Positions 17,102 through 25,908 are shown, counted from the stretch's first letter. The stretch is DNA of 64,000 nucleotides from JBBQZP01 sp038207585 (GCA_038207585.1 JBBQZP010000007.1:51577-115576); one strand, 5' to 3'. The notes: generated by a model not told the origin, from the sequence alone. A program made the numbers and translations.

Positions 17102-17949
17102 CCGATATCCTCCTGCATCGCCATCTTGCGGGCGCGGCGGACGGACAGGGCCATCAGGATGCCGTAGACCGACAGAAGCGCAAAAGAGAACAGCGTGGTC
17201 AGCACGCCGAAAGCAAAGATGTTGGGGTGAATTTCAACCGAGAACGTGCCGTAGATAGCAAGCGGCAGGGTCTGATCGCGCCCCGATGCAAACAGCGTCC
17301 GGGGGAATTCATCCAGCGACAGGGTAAAGGCGAACAGCATCGCCGACAGCACGCCCGGAAAGATAAGCGGAAAGGTCACCCGGCGAAACGTGGTGATCGG
17401 GCTGACACCCAGCGACCATGCTGCCTCTTCGACCGATGCGTCGAACCGGTTCAGGATCGCCAGCATCACGAGGAACGCAAAGGGGAACGTATAGACCACA
17501 TGCGTGGCAAAGGCCGTGGTGTACCAATGGCGTTCAATTCCGATGATGTTGTTGGCCAGCAGCGATGTGCCAAGCCCGGTCAGAACGCCCGGCACCATCA
17601 TGCCCAGAACGATCAGGTAGAACACGACATTGGCGCCCTTGAATCGCTTTCGGAACGCCTGCGCGGCCATGACGCCCAGGATGGTCGAGGTTACCATCGT
17701 CATGAACGCAAGCGCCATCGAACGGACCAGCGCATCGCCCAGCGGCAGGGGAGCAATCCGCGATGGCGGAACCAGACCGAACAGATGCTTGTACCAGTAG
17801 GTTGACCAACCGATAATCGGAAACTGCGGCCCGCCTTCCGGCCCTTGCTGGAACGAAATGATCGTCAGCACGACAAACGGCCCATAGAGGAACAGCAGGA
17901 ACAGCCCGACGTAAACGGCAAGAAATGGTTTCAGGACGCGCGATTCCAT
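17098..17949 (-). CDS. ABC importer permease, PotC type
   Basis: A 283-residue inner-membrane permease with six hydrophobic segments, the first at residues 8-30 (FLAVYVGLFLLFLYGPFVVL). The EAA loop that contacts the ATPase is SVEEAAWSLGVSPITTFRRV near residue 170, followed by FPLIFPGVLSAML. It pairs with the PotB-type permease 3 bases upstream. The stop overlaps the next SDR start as ATGA. It forms one half of the membrane channel of the polyamine-type importer spanning 13177-19976. Confidence 0.9.
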   Translation of the reverse strand: MESRVLKPFLAVYVGLFLLFLYGPFVVLTIISFQQGPEGGPQFPIIGWSTYWYKHLFGLVPPSRIAPLPLGDALVRSMALAFMTMVTSTILGVMAAQAFRKRFKGANVVFYLIVLGMMVPGVLTGLGTSLLANNIIGIERHWYTTAFATHVVYTFPFAFLVMLAILNRFDASVEEAAWSLGVSPITTFRRVTFPLIFPGVLSAMLFAFTLSLDEFPRTLFASGRDQTLPLAIYGTFSVEIHPNIFAFGVLTTLFSFALLSVYGILMALSVRRARKMAMQEDIG

Positions 17950-17952
17950 CGA

Positions 17953-18825
17953 CTACAACTCCCGCTTCAGATCGACGATCCGAAGGAACCCTGCAATCAC
18001 CACGCCCATCACCACCGTCAGGATTACCCCGACCACGGACGCCATCGCCCATTTCAGCGACCCGACCTGAGTGACGATGATATTGCCAAGCAGGTTCACC
18101 TTGCGTCCCGACAGCGCGCCAGAGGTCGCAAATTCGCCGAGCACCATCACGCTGACGAAAATGGCCCCGACAACGACACCCGGCAGGCTGAGCGGAAGGA
18201 TGATCTTCCAGAAGATACGGCCAAACCCGGCCCCCAGATCCCGCGCTGCCTCGATGATATTGCGGTCAATGCGCGCCAGCATGAAAGCGATGGGGCCGAC
18301 CATGAACACGCAATAGATCTGGGTCATGCCGATGATCACCGACAGTTCGGTAAACAGCAGAACCTCGATCGGGTGCTGGATGATCCCGGCCTTCAATAGG
18401 ATGATGTTGATGGCACCTTCCTTGCCCAGCATCGGCCGCCAGGCCAGCACGCGGATCAGGAACGACGTCCAGAACGGTATGACGCAAATCACCAGCAGCA
18501 CGGTGGACAAAGTCTTGCTTTTGACCAGCAGGCCCACGAAAAGGGCCGTGGGATAGCCCACGATGAACGTGGTCGCCAGCACGATCAGCCAGATACGGAT
18601 CGTCGTCCAGAGTGACCCGATGTAGGTGTCAGACGAAAAGAACTGCTTCCAGCTGGCCAATGTGGGGTCGGGCGAGATGTTAAAGGTGGTCTGCGTCCAG
18701 AAGGACACATAGACGATCATCAGGATCGGAGTGATGAGGAACAGCGCCATCCAGATGATGCCAGGCAGCAGCAGGATGCGGGTCGTCCAGTCCTTGCGCG
18801 GCACAGAGATTTTTGCGTCAGACAT
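17953..18825 (-). CDS. ABC importer permease, PotB type
   Basis: A 290-residue inner-membrane permease. The start at 18825 overlaps the ATPase stop by one base as TGATG, and the protein then begins MSDAKISVPRKDWTTRILLL with a first membrane helix. The EAA loop is RNIIEAARDLGAGFGRIFWK near residue 195, followed by ILPLSLPGVVVGAI. Six membrane segments are expected. It pairs with the PotC-type permease. The short cytoplasmic N-terminus and long first periplasmic loop are usual for PotB. Confidence 0.9.
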   Translation of the reverse strand: MSDAKISVPRKDWTTRILLLPGIIWMALFLITPILMIVYVSFWTQTTFNISPDPTLASWKQFFSSDTYIGSLWTTIRIWLIVLATTFIVGYPTALFVGLLVKSKTLSTVLLVICVIPFWTSFLIRVLAWRPMLGKEGAINIILLKAGIIQHPIEVLLFTELSVIIGMTQIYCVFMVGPIAFMLARIDRNIIEAARDLGAGFGRIFWKIILPLSLPGVVVGAIFVSVMVLGEFATSGALSGRKVNLLGNIIVTQVGSLKWAMASVVGVILTVVMGVVIAGFLRIVDLKREL

Positions 18826-19976
18826 CAGTGCGCATCCCGACCAAAAACGATTGCCTGATCCGGGTTCCACGTCAGAAGGTAGTCTTTCTTCGGTTCATGC
18901 GTTTCAGGTGCGCCGAGGCTCAGATGATGCTCCATCTCGATCATGTGCCCGTCGGCAGCTTCGAAGAAATTCATGATCGATGACCCCAGATATTCCGATG
19001 CCACAAATTTTGCCTTCAGGGCCGGGCCATCGGTTTGTGCCGTCAAAGGGCGCACCTGCATGCGGTCATAGCGCACGGCATAGATGTCACGGTCAGACTT
19101 TTGGGCGACAGGTGCGGCGACCGTGCCGAACGCCCCGGTGAACTGACCCGCCGCCAGCCGACCCTCGAACAGATTGAACCGGTTCAGGAAGTGGGCAACA
19201 TCCGGCGAGGCGGGCGCGTCATAGACCTGATCCGATGTGCCGGTCTGGATGATCCGGCCCCGGTCCAGAACGACCACTCGGTCGCCCATTGCCAACGCCT
19301 CGGTTTCGCTGCCGGTCACATGCAGAAAGGTCACCCCAAGGCGTTCCCGGATGGCCCGCAACTCGTTGCGCATCCGACCCCGCAGGTTGGCGTCCAGCGC
19401 GCCCAGAGGTTCATCCAGCAGCACAAGTTTCGGCTGCATCGCCAGCGTGCGCGCCAAGGCCACGCGCTGACGCTGCCCGCCCGAAATCTGATCGACTCCG
19501 CGATCTTCCAGCCCCGACAGCCCGACCAGTTCGATCATCTCGCGCGCCTTGCGGTCCACCACATCGGGGGCCAGCGGAGACTTTCCATGCGCCAGACCGA
19601 ATCCTACGTTCTTGATCACCGTCAGATGCGGAAACAGGGCAAAGTTCTGAAAGACAAAGCCGATGCCGCGTTCGTGGGCGGGCAGATGGGTTATATCGCG
19701 ACCTTCAAAGAAGACCCGGCCACTCTCTGGCGCCTCGAACCCTGCAATGACCCGCAGCAGGGTCGTCTTGCCCGAGCCCGAAGGGCCAAGGAACGAGACA
19801 TATTCGTTTACCCGAACGTCAAGAGTCACATCATCAAGCGCGGCCAGATCGCCGTAGCGCTTTGTCACCCCTTCCAGTCGGAATACTGCCTTTTCCACCG
19901 TCACCTCGTTCTGGACCGGCGCCTTTCGTCGGGAACAGGGCGCTGCGGTCGTGCAGATCTTTTTGGGCTGGGCCAC
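18825..19976 (-). CDS. ABC importer ATPase with degenerate H-loop
   Basis: A PotA-type ATP-binding subunit, up to 383 residues from a GTG at 19976. GTG codons at 19916 or 19904 would remove an unconserved N-terminus and may be the real start. Walker A is LGPSGSGKTTLLRVIAG, Q-loop VFQNFALFPHLTV, signature ISGGQRQRVALARTL and Walker B VLLDEPLGALD. Where the switch histidine normally occurs (VTHDQEEAL) it reads HVTGSETEALAMGD, so the catalytic histidine is glycine. The TOBE-like C-terminus is present. It is first in the importer operon, ahead of the two permeases. A second, intact ATPase lies at 13177-14280, so the importer may use an asymmetric ATPase pair. Confidence 0.87.
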   Translation of the reverse strand: MAQPKKICTTAAPCSRRKAPVQNEVTVEKAVFRLEGVTKRYGDLAALDDVTLDVRVNEYVSFLGPSGSGKTTLLRVIAGFEAPESGRVFFEGRDITHLPAHERGIGFVFQNFALFPHLTVIKNVGFGLAHGKSPLAPDVVDRKAREMIELVGLSGLEDRGVDQISGGQRQRVALARTLAMQPKLVLLDEPLGALDANLRGRMRNELRAIRERLGVTFLHVTGSETEALAMGDRVVVLDRGRIIQTGTSDQVYDAPASPDVAHFLNRFNLFEGRLAAGQFTGAFGTVAAPVAQKSDRDIYAVRYDRMQVRPLTAQTDGPALKAKFVASEYLGSSIMNFFEAADGHMIEMEHHLSLGAPETHEPKKDYLLTWNPDQAIVFGRDAH

Positions 19977-20175
19977 CCGACCGTGCTGGCCAACAACACT
20001 ATGCCCAACGAAAACTGTACTTCGTATAACATAGTGATTTTATAGACCTGTCAACACGTCATAAAATTTCTTCGAGTGCCGATCCAATGAACAAACATGC
20101 AAATTGTCGCGTCAAAAATTGAGCGATTCACAAAGCTTCTCAAAATTAAAATGGCTATTGTATGCGTAAATCAAT
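19977..20175. promoter_or_regulatory. AT-rich promoter region of the importer operon, with a palindrome
   Basis: About 200 bases, clearly more AT-rich than the flanking genes, separate the GntR-type regulator's stop from the first importer gene. The promoter for the minus-strand importer operon should lie here. At its right edge is the inverted repeat GTAAATcaATTTAC (20166-20179), which overlaps the regulator's stop codon. It is a candidate operator about 190 bases upstream of the importer start, but could be fortuitous. No strong terminator hairpin with a T-run was seen. Confidence 0.4.
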
Positions 20176-21159
20176 TTACTGCGGGACAAGGTAGGGCGCG
20201 AAAGCACCTGCTTCGCGTATGACCGCAACAATCTTTAGTCGGGCCAGATTGCGTCGAGCCATGATCTGAACGTGGTCGCGCAAATATTCAACTGCAGAAT
20301 CAATGGGGTGTCTTGATATCAGATCAAAGATCGTCCGGTATTGGTCATTCGTTTCGTCGTCGTTGGGCAATCCAAGGGACGTCAGGGCGCTGCTCAGTGA
20401 AGACAACAGCAGTCGGTTGCTGCGGATCATCTCGACCAGTGTCGTGTTCGGTGCCTGCGCAATGCACAAATCAAAAAGAGAATCACTCAACGACTCTGAC
20501 GTGAGTGTAACACCGGATTCCATCATTTCCAGCAAATGCTCGACTTCACCGTACCGGATATGCGGTGCCGCCATGCGCAGAGCCGCAGGTTCCATGATGC
20601 TGCGCATTTCGAACTTTTCACGCACGATGCGCGCGGTAAGAGGCCCTGCGATCCAGTGCGAACTGGCACTTTTGCGAATCAGGCCACGCTCTTGCAGACG
20701 GGCCAGAACGTCGCGCGCCACAGTGCGGCTCACGCCAAGGTATTCGGAAAGCTCGGTCTCGACGATACGGAACTCGCCGAAGATCTGGCACGAGGCAACC
20801 TGCTGTTCGACCGGTTCATAGACGTGCCGCCAGGTGCCGCGGGTTTGCAGGGCATCATCAACGGCACCCGGGATGTTCAGGGTAAAATCGCGCAGATCCC
20901 GGCGGAGCGGAGCAATAGGTGTGCCGGCCCGCCCCACCAGATAACCGCGCCCGTCAAAACGGTGGATCAGACCTTCGCTCAGCAGATGCCGCAGCGCCGC
21001 CTGCACGGGAACGCGGCTGGTCTGCATCACCGCCGCAATCGGGCCTTCCAACAGAACAAGACCCCGAGGAAGCACGCCGCGCTCGATGTTGGTGCGCAGC
21101 ACACGCGTGATAAGTTCATAGCGCGGTTCCTGCGCAAACGGATTGGCCGACCGGATCAT
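20176..21159 (-). CDS. GntR-family regulator with two winged helices
   Basis: A 327-residue transcription regulator. Residues about 10-85 form a first winged helix (ELITRVLRTNIERGVLPRGL ... VPVQAALRHLLSEGLIHRF plus the wing DGRGYLVGR). Residues about 115-190 form a second one (EFRIVETELSEYLGVSRTVA ... VLARLQERGLIRKSA). A helical FCD-like ligand domain follows from about 200 (FEMRSIMEPAALRMAAPHI). Most GntR/FadR regulators have one winged helix, so the duplication is unusual. The ATG at 21159 overlaps the stop of the leaderless binding protein as ATGA, tying synthesis of the two together. It lies between the Hyu/Pxp operon and the polyamine-type importer and could control either. Confidence 0.82.
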   Translation of the reverse strand: MIRSANPFAQEPRYELITRVLRTNIERGVLPRGLVLLEGPIAAVMQTSRVPVQAALRHLLSEGLIHRFDGRGYLVGRAGTPIAPLRRDLRDFTLNIPGAVDDALQTRGTWRHVYEPVEQQVASCQIFGEFRIVETELSEYLGVSRTVARDVLARLQERGLIRKSASSHWIAGPLTARIVREKFEMRSIMEPAALRMAAPHIRYGEVEHLLEMMESGVTLTSESLSDSLFDLCIAQAPNTTLVEMIRSNRLLLSSLSSALTSLGLPNDDETNDQYRTIFDLISRHPIDSAVEYLRDHVQIMARRNLARLKIVAVIREAGAFAPYLVPQ

Positions 21160-22400
21160 GCGGCACTCTCGTCCGGAGTCCGGCTGGTTTGTACACGGTG
21201 AATGAAGCGATCCCACGCGCGGGTGGCGTAGTTGTATTCATCCATCACGGTGTTCCAGATGGCGATACGGCTGACGCGTTCGCGGTAAGACCCACCTGCC
21301 CGCCGCGCCCCGACGCGCACCACCCATTCCCCGGCAGGCCCCGTCAGATCGGACTGGGCCGGCGCCCCGTCGTACCAATAGGCCCATTCCTGCGGCGTCA
21401 TGTGGGGTCGGCTGCGTTCGGGCGTAGCGATATAATAGCCCTGCCGCGCCATGACCGACCCGGCATAACCGCTGAGCCACCAGTTCAGGTATTCATACGC
21501 CACATCCAGTTCGGCCCCTGCCAGATGGCGCGACAGGCTGGCACCGCCATGCCACGCGCGGTAGCCTTCGACCGGGGCGGCTTCGACAAAGTTACCGGGT
21601 TGCGGGCCGATCTGACCGTAAACGGGCGACCACATGCTTTGCGCGGCAACCATGCCTTCGCGGACAAACTGCGCTGCCGCAGCACCATCGCGCCAGGCAC
21701 CGCAGAAATAACCCTGACGGCGGCGGTCCTCCAGCAGAGCCATCAGGGCATTGATCTCATCTATGGTCATGTTGCCGATATCGGCGAATTCCAATTCGCC
21801 TGCGGCTTCTGCCGCAAGGGCTGCATCGAACAACCCGATGGCCGGTTCGTCAACAAGGGCGATCCTACCCTTGGCGCGTTTGTCCAGAAGCCACGCCCAA
21901 CTGGGCGTCACGCCTTCGGCTACGCCGAACACGAGCGGGTCATAGCCAAAACTGTCCATGTTATGCACGGTCGGCAGCATACTGATGTTTCCCGTGGGCC
22001 TTGATCCCAGAAACCCTCCCGGCTGCACATAAAGCTTGCGCACCGGCGCATCCCCCTGCCCGCGCCATGCGTATTTGCTAATGCCGCCCAGTTTGGCCAG
22101 ATCGCTGATATTATCCCATTCGGTGATGCGGTTGATGTCGATCGGCTGCAGCGCTCCCCAGAACCAGACGATGTCAAGGTTGTGAAAGCACTGCTCGTAA
22201 ACGTCGTAACCCTGCGGCTCCATCGCGGCGCGCCTTTGACAGGTCGGAAAGTCGAGCAGTTCGTAATCGACGGAAATCCCGAGATCCGCCTCGGCCTGTT
22301 CGCGCACCTGACGCAGCAAGGTAATCGAAGTGCCGCGCACGCGCAGACGGCGGCTGTGCAACCGGGGCGGAGAGGCAAGCGTCTGCGGTTGCGGTCCCAT
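21156..22400 (-). CDS. Leaderless PotD-like solute-binding protein (probable cytoplasmic sensor)
   Basis: A 414-residue protein with the complete PotD-type binding-protein fold but no export signal. It starts MGPQPQTLASPPRLHSRRLR and enters the first domain strand (RVRGTSITLLRQV) without any hydrophobic helix. AGGA lies 8 bases before the ATG at 22400; the frame farther upstream (to 22442) also lacks a signal. It shares ordered blocks with the exported protein at 14361-15584: MLPTVHNMDSFGYDP, YRAWHGGASL, NWWLSG, ARQGYYIATP and YWYDGAP. The stop overlaps the double-winged-helix regulator as ATGA, and no permease adjoins it. A cytoplasmic ligand-sensing partner for the regulator is the simplest reading; an export-deficient relic is the alternative. 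Confidence 0.82.
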   Translation of the reverse strand: MGPQPQTLASPPRLHSRRLRVRGTSITLLRQVREQAEADLGISVDYELLDFPTCQRRAAMEPQGYDVYEQCFHNLDIVWFWGALQPIDINRITEWDNISDLAKLGGISKYAWRGQGDAPVRKLYVQPGGFLGSRPTGNISMLPTVHNMDSFGYDPLVFGVAEGVTPSWAWLLDKRAKGRIALVDEPAIGLFDAALAAEAAGELEFADIGNMTIDEINALMALLEDRRRQGYFCGAWRDGAAAAQFVREGMVAAQSMWSPVYGQIGPQPGNFVEAAPVEGYRAWHGGASLSRHLAGAELDVAYEYLNWWLSGYAGSVMARQGYYIATPERSRPHMTPQEWAYWYDGAPAQSDLTGPAGEWVVRVGARRAGGSYRERVSRIAIWNTVMDEYNYATRAWDRFIHRVQTSRTPDESAA

Positions 22401-22451
22401 GCACTGATCCTTGGTTGGGGGGCGTGGCGGGATCGTCGCCACACCCCTTGG

Positions 22452-23420
22452 TTAGCCGAGGCTGGCCTTGATCGCATTCAACACGACATCCCGGCCCTTG
22501 CGGGCCTGCAATGCCTGTTCCATCGTGACCTTGACAAACCGGGTGGGGGTATGCGGCTGCAACTGGCCGATCAGGTCCATGTCGGCGGACACCACCGTTC
22601 CCAGCATGAAATAGCCCCCGCCCGACACCGCATCGCGGTGCAGAACGATCGGTTCGGTTCCACCGGGCACCTGCACTGATCCGTAGGGATAGCAGGCGTC
22701 CACAATGTTGGAGGGATCAGAGCCCGCGCCGAACGGCTGTTCGCGCGGCACGAAATCCAGCGGACGCCCGGCCTTGAAGCGGTAGCCGATCCGGTCCGCC
22801 TCGGGGGCCACTTTCCAGGTATCCTCGAAGAACCCTTTGCCCGCCGCCTCGGTGATCCGGTGCCAGTACAGGCCCGGCAGCATCCGCAATTCGGCAGGGG
22901 CCCCCGGCATCCGGCGCAGGTTTGCGGGCACGGAACGGCCAGCCTTGCCCGCCCCCGCACCCACCGGCAGCACATCGCCGGCTTGCAACTTGCGACCTTC
23001 AAACCCGCCCAAAGCGCCCAAAGTATAGGTCGACCTCGATCCCAGCACCACGGGCACATCAATGCCGCCCGACACCGCGATATAGGCCCGCGCCCCGGCT
23101 TTCAGGAACGCAAAGCTAAGGACCTGCCCCTTTTTCACGGCAAACGACGTCCACCCCGGTTGTTCAATGCCGTCCACCTTTGGCGGCAGATCTGCGCCTG
23201 TGACGGCAACCACGGCATCGGCAGTAAACTCCAGTTCCGGCCCCATGAACACGGCCTCAAGCACCGCAGCCCCGGCGGGGTTGCCCACCAGCAGGTTCGC
23301 CGCCGTCAGCGACAGCATATCCATCCCGCCCGACATCGGGATGCCGATGTGGTAATAGCCCGGACGCCCCAGATCCTGCACGGTGGTCGAAAGCCCCGGC
23401 TTGATGACATTAATGGCCAT
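22452..23420 (-). CDS. pxpC: 5-oxoprolinase subunit C-like / carboxyltransferase AHS2 domain
   Basis: A 322-residue AHS2 (KipA/PxpC) protein. The N-terminus INVIKPGLSTTVQDLGRPGY and the following GIPMSGGMD are diagnostic of the family, as is the later EAVFMGPELEF. In PxpABC this subunit works with PxpB in ATP-dependent opening of 5-oxoproline; in urea carboxylase the same fold is part of the carboxyltransferase domain. Adjacent biotin carboxylase and biotin carrier genes favour the second kind of chemistry here, or a mixture. It overlaps PxpB by 11 bases and precedes the leaderless binding protein by 51 bases. Confidence 0.88.
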   Translation of the reverse strand: MAINVIKPGLSTTVQDLGRPGYYHIGIPMSGGMDMLSLTAANLLVGNPAGAAVLEAVFMGPELEFTADAVVAVTGADLPPKVDGIEQPGWTSFAVKKGQVLSFAFLKAGARAYIAVSGGIDVPVVLGSRSTYTLGALGGFEGRKLQAGDVLPVGAGAGKAGRSVPANLRRMPGAPAELRMLPGLYWHRITEAAGKGFFEDTWKVAPEADRIGYRFKAGRPLDFVPREQPFGAGSDPSNIVDACYPYGSVQVPGGTEPIVLHRDAVSGGGYFMLGTVVSADMDLIGQLQPHTPTRFVKVTMEQALQARKGRDVVLNAIKASLG

Positions 23421-24285
23421 TGAGAGCCTCCATCACACGCGCATTGGTGCCGTCCATATCAGACTGAAACTCGGCCAGAGAAAAGGTCACTGGCGCAATC
23501 CGCGGCATCCAGCGTCCGGCGTCTACCTCGGCCACCGTGTGGTCATACTCGGCCCGGTCGATGGGTTTGAATTTCACGATGTCCCCCGGTTTGAACAGGC
23601 ACATGAAATCGCGCAGATAAGGCGTGGTCTGCGCCGGATCGTAAATCGGCATCGGTGTGATGCCGAACATCTGATAGCCGCCCGCGCCGCGCACCGAATA
23701 GATGCAGGCAAAACAGCCGCCGTGGCCCACCGTCAGGCGCGGCGTATCGGTGCGCGGGCGCAGATATTTGGGTGACTGAATCTGATGCGAACGGTCGGTC
23801 ATCTGGTACAGGAACGGCAACCCCGCCACAAACCCCACCATCGACACGAACCACGGCGCGCCGGAATGGGCCTTGATGAAGCCATCGACCCCGTCCAGCC
23901 CGTTGATCCGCGCGGTGTATTCGATATCGGTCGAGGTCGGGTCCTGATGCCGTTCGCGAAACCGCTGGCCGGTTTCGTGTGTCCAGGGATCGTTATAGAA
24001 CACCGGCACTTCGATGATCCGGGTTTCCAGCGTGGCGGGGGCCGATTGTGCCACAGCCTCCAGCGCCTTCAATTCGCGCATCATGTCATCCGGCGCGATC
24101 ACATCGGGGTCAAAGCGCACCTGAAAGGACGCATTGGCCGGACAAATCTCGGTCACGCCGGGGATGCGGGCGTCACGCAGCGCGTTGGTGATCGACAGGC
24201 CCTTGAAGAACGCCTCAAGTGACATTTCCTCGTCACATTCGACAAAGATGTGCTCATCCCCGCCAAAGGAATATCTGGTGGTCAT
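23410..24285 (-). CDS. pxpB: 5-oxoprolinase subunit B-like / carboxyltransferase AHS1 domain
   Basis: A 291-residue AHS1 (KipI/PxpB) protein. Typical stretches are EVPVFYNDPWTHETGQRF near residue 92, FVSMVGFVAGLPFLY near 146 and GGCFACIYSVRGAGGYQMFG near 189, the last matching the family's GG..TGIYP..SPGGW-type block. At 291 residues it is longer than Bacillus KipI (about 240), mostly at the N-terminus. The start overlaps the biotin carboxylase stop as ATGA. It forms the AHS1/AHS2 pair with PxpC, which in urea carboxylase-like enzymes transfers carboxyl from biotin to the amide substrate. Confidence 0.88.
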   Translation of the reverse strand: MTTRYSFGGDEHIFVECDEEMSLEAFFKGLSITNALRDARIPGVTEICPANASFQVRFDPDVIAPDDMMRELKALEAVAQSAPATLETRIIEVPVFYNDPWTHETGQRFRERHQDPTSTDIEYTARINGLDGVDGFIKAHSGAPWFVSMVGFVAGLPFLYQMTDRSHQIQSPKYLRPRTDTPRLTVGHGGCFACIYSVRGAGGYQMFGITPMPIYDPAQTTPYLRDFMCLFKPGDIVKFKPIDRAEYDHTVAEVDAGRWMPRIAPVTFSLAEFQSDMDGTNARVMEALNGH

Positions 24286-25664
24286 GCGTCATTCTCCTGT
24301 GTCCCAAGCCTGTGGGCGTTTTGTTCCAGCCACGGCTCCAACCATCGGGTGTGAAAGTTTCCGGCCTGCACGTCCGGATCGCGCGCCAGCAACTGGTGCA
24401 GGGGTTTTGTCGTGGGCAGACCGCCCACCTGCAATTCCTGCAATGCGCGCGCCATCCGGGTGATCGCCGCCGCGCGGTTTTCATCCCAGACAATCAACTT
24501 GCCCAAAAGCGAGTCATAAAACGGCGGCACCTGATAACCGGGATAGAGCATGGTATCAAACCGCACCCCACCGCCGCCCGGCACGATCAGGTCGGTCACC
24601 GTTCCGGGGCCGGGCTGAAAGTTCTTTGCCGGGTCCTCAGCACAGATCCGAACCTCGATAGAGTGACCGGACAAGCGGATATCCTGCTGACGGAAGGGCA
24701 AGGCTTCACCCGCACAGACCCGGATCATCGCGCGCACAAGATCAATGCCGGTGATCATTTCGGTCACCGGATGTTCAACCTGAATCCGGGTGTTCATCTC
24801 GATGAAATAGAAATGCCCCGTCGTGTCGTCATAAAGGTATTCCAGCGTGCCGGCACCGCGATAGCCCACCGCCTCGGCCAGGGCGACCGCTGATGCGCAC
24901 AGCTTTTCGCGCATTGCTTGTGGCAGAAGGGCCGACGGTGCCTCTTCCCACACCTTCTGGCGGCGGCGTTGCAGCGAACATTCGCGTTCGAACAGATGGA
25001 TGGCGCGGGTGCCGTCACCCAATATCTGCACCTCGATATGGCGGGCGCGCTCGATCACCTTTTCCAGATACAGGCCCCCGTCGCCAAAGGCCGATTTCGC
25101 CTCGGCGCTGGCTTGCGGCAGCAGGCGGTCCAATTCCTCGATGTCGTGGGCAATGCGGATGCCCCGGCCGCCGCCGCCAGCCGCCGCCTTGATCATCACA
25201 GGAAACCCGATTTCCTGTGCTACGCTGCGGGCAAGGTCAGGATCGTCGATCCGCCCGTCCGACCCCGGCACCACGGGCACACCTGCGGCTTGCGCTGCCA
25301 TGCGCGCTGCAACCTTGTCGCCCATCTGCCGGATCGCATCGCCTTTAGGGCCGATCCAGCATAGACTCGCCGCCTGCACCGCATCGGCAAAATCGGCGTT
25401 CTCGGCCAGAAAGCCGTAACCGGGATGCACGGCATCCGCACCGGTATCTGCGGCGGCCTTCAGGATATTGGCGATATTCAGATAGGATTTGGACGCCATC
25501 GGTGGGCCGATCAGCACCGCTTCATCCGCCATCCGCACCGCAAGACTTTCGGCGTCGGCACTGCTGTGGACCTGAACCGTTTTCAGCCCCAACTCGCGAG
25601 CCGCGCGGATGATACGCACGGCAATCTCTCCGCGGTTGGCAACCAGCAGTTTGGTGATCGCCAT
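24282..25664 (-). CDS. Biotin carboxylase subunit (AccC-like)
   Basis: A 460-residue ATP-grasp biotin carboxylase. The N-terminal domain starts KLLVANRGEIAVRIIRAARE. The ATP-binding glycine loop is AAAGGGGRGIRIAHD near residue 165, and the catalytic block EMNTRIQVEHPVTEMITG lies near 285. It uses ATP and bicarbonate to carboxylate biotin on the carrier protein encoded immediately upstream. It is about the length of AccC, but the operon neighbours are AHS1/AHS2 and PxpA rather than acetyl-CoA carboxyltransferase genes, so it more probably belongs to a split urea-carboxylase-like or oxoprolinase-associated enzyme. It starts 4 bases after the carrier gene and overlaps PxpB as ATGA. Confidence 0.9.
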   Translation of the reverse strand: MAITKLLVANRGEIAVRIIRAARELGLKTVQVHSSADAESLAVRMADEAVLIGPPMASKSYLNIANILKAAADTGADAVHPGYGFLAENADFADAVQAASLCWIGPKGDAIRQMGDKVAARMAAQAAGVPVVPGSDGRIDDPDLARSVAQEIGFPVMIKAAAGGGGRGIRIAHDIEELDRLLPQASAEAKSAFGDGGLYLEKVIERARHIEVQILGDGTRAIHLFERECSLQRRRQKVWEEAPSALLPQAMREKLCASAVALAEAVGYRGAGTLEYLYDDTTGHFYFIEMNTRIQVEHPVTEMITGIDLVRAMIRVCAGEALPFRQQDIRLSGHSIEVRICAEDPAKNFQPGPGTVTDLIVPGGGGVRFDTMLYPGYQVPPFYDSLLGKLIVWDENRAAAITRMARALQELQVGGLPTTKPLHQLLARDPDVQAGNFHTRWLEPWLEQNAHRLGTQENDA

Positions 25665-25668
25665 TGGA

Positions 25669-25908
25669 TCAACCCAGTTCGGCCAGAGGTTGGCCCGCCA
25701 TCACCGGTTCCTCATCATCGGCCACAAATGCAGTGAGCGTGCCCGCCTGATCGGCCTGCACCTCGTTGAACGACTTCATGACCTCAATCAGGCCGATCAC
25801 ATCGCCTACGGCAACCGTATCGCCGACCTCCTTGAAGTTCGGCTGATCGGGCGAGGGGCGGCGGTAGAACGTGCCGGGCAGCGGCGACAGGATTTGCTTG
25901 GTCATCAT
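25669..25908 (-). CDS. Short biotin carboxyl carrier protein
   Basis: A 79-residue biotinyl/lipoyl domain with nothing else attached. The biotin-accepting lysine is K45 in LIEVMKSFNEV, a normal EVMKS variant of the AMKM motif. The surrounding SPLPGTFYRRPSP and GDTVAVGDVIG are usual for AccB. The N-terminal extension of about 70 residues present in acetyl-CoA carboxylase AccB is missing, so it is the minimal carrier type found with Pxp genes. It lies between PxpA and the biotin carboxylase with gaps of only 13 and 4 bases. Confidence 0.9.
   Translation of the reverse strand: MMTKQILSPLPGTFYRRPSPDQPNFKEVGDTVAVGDVIGLIEVMKSFNEVQADQAGTLTAFVADDEEPVMAGQPLAELG

Noticed and set aside
20015..20035. 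loxP-like half-site ACTTCGTATA
   Set aside because: Only ten bases match one loxP arm; there is no inverted second arm with an 8-base spacer and no recombinase gene nearby.
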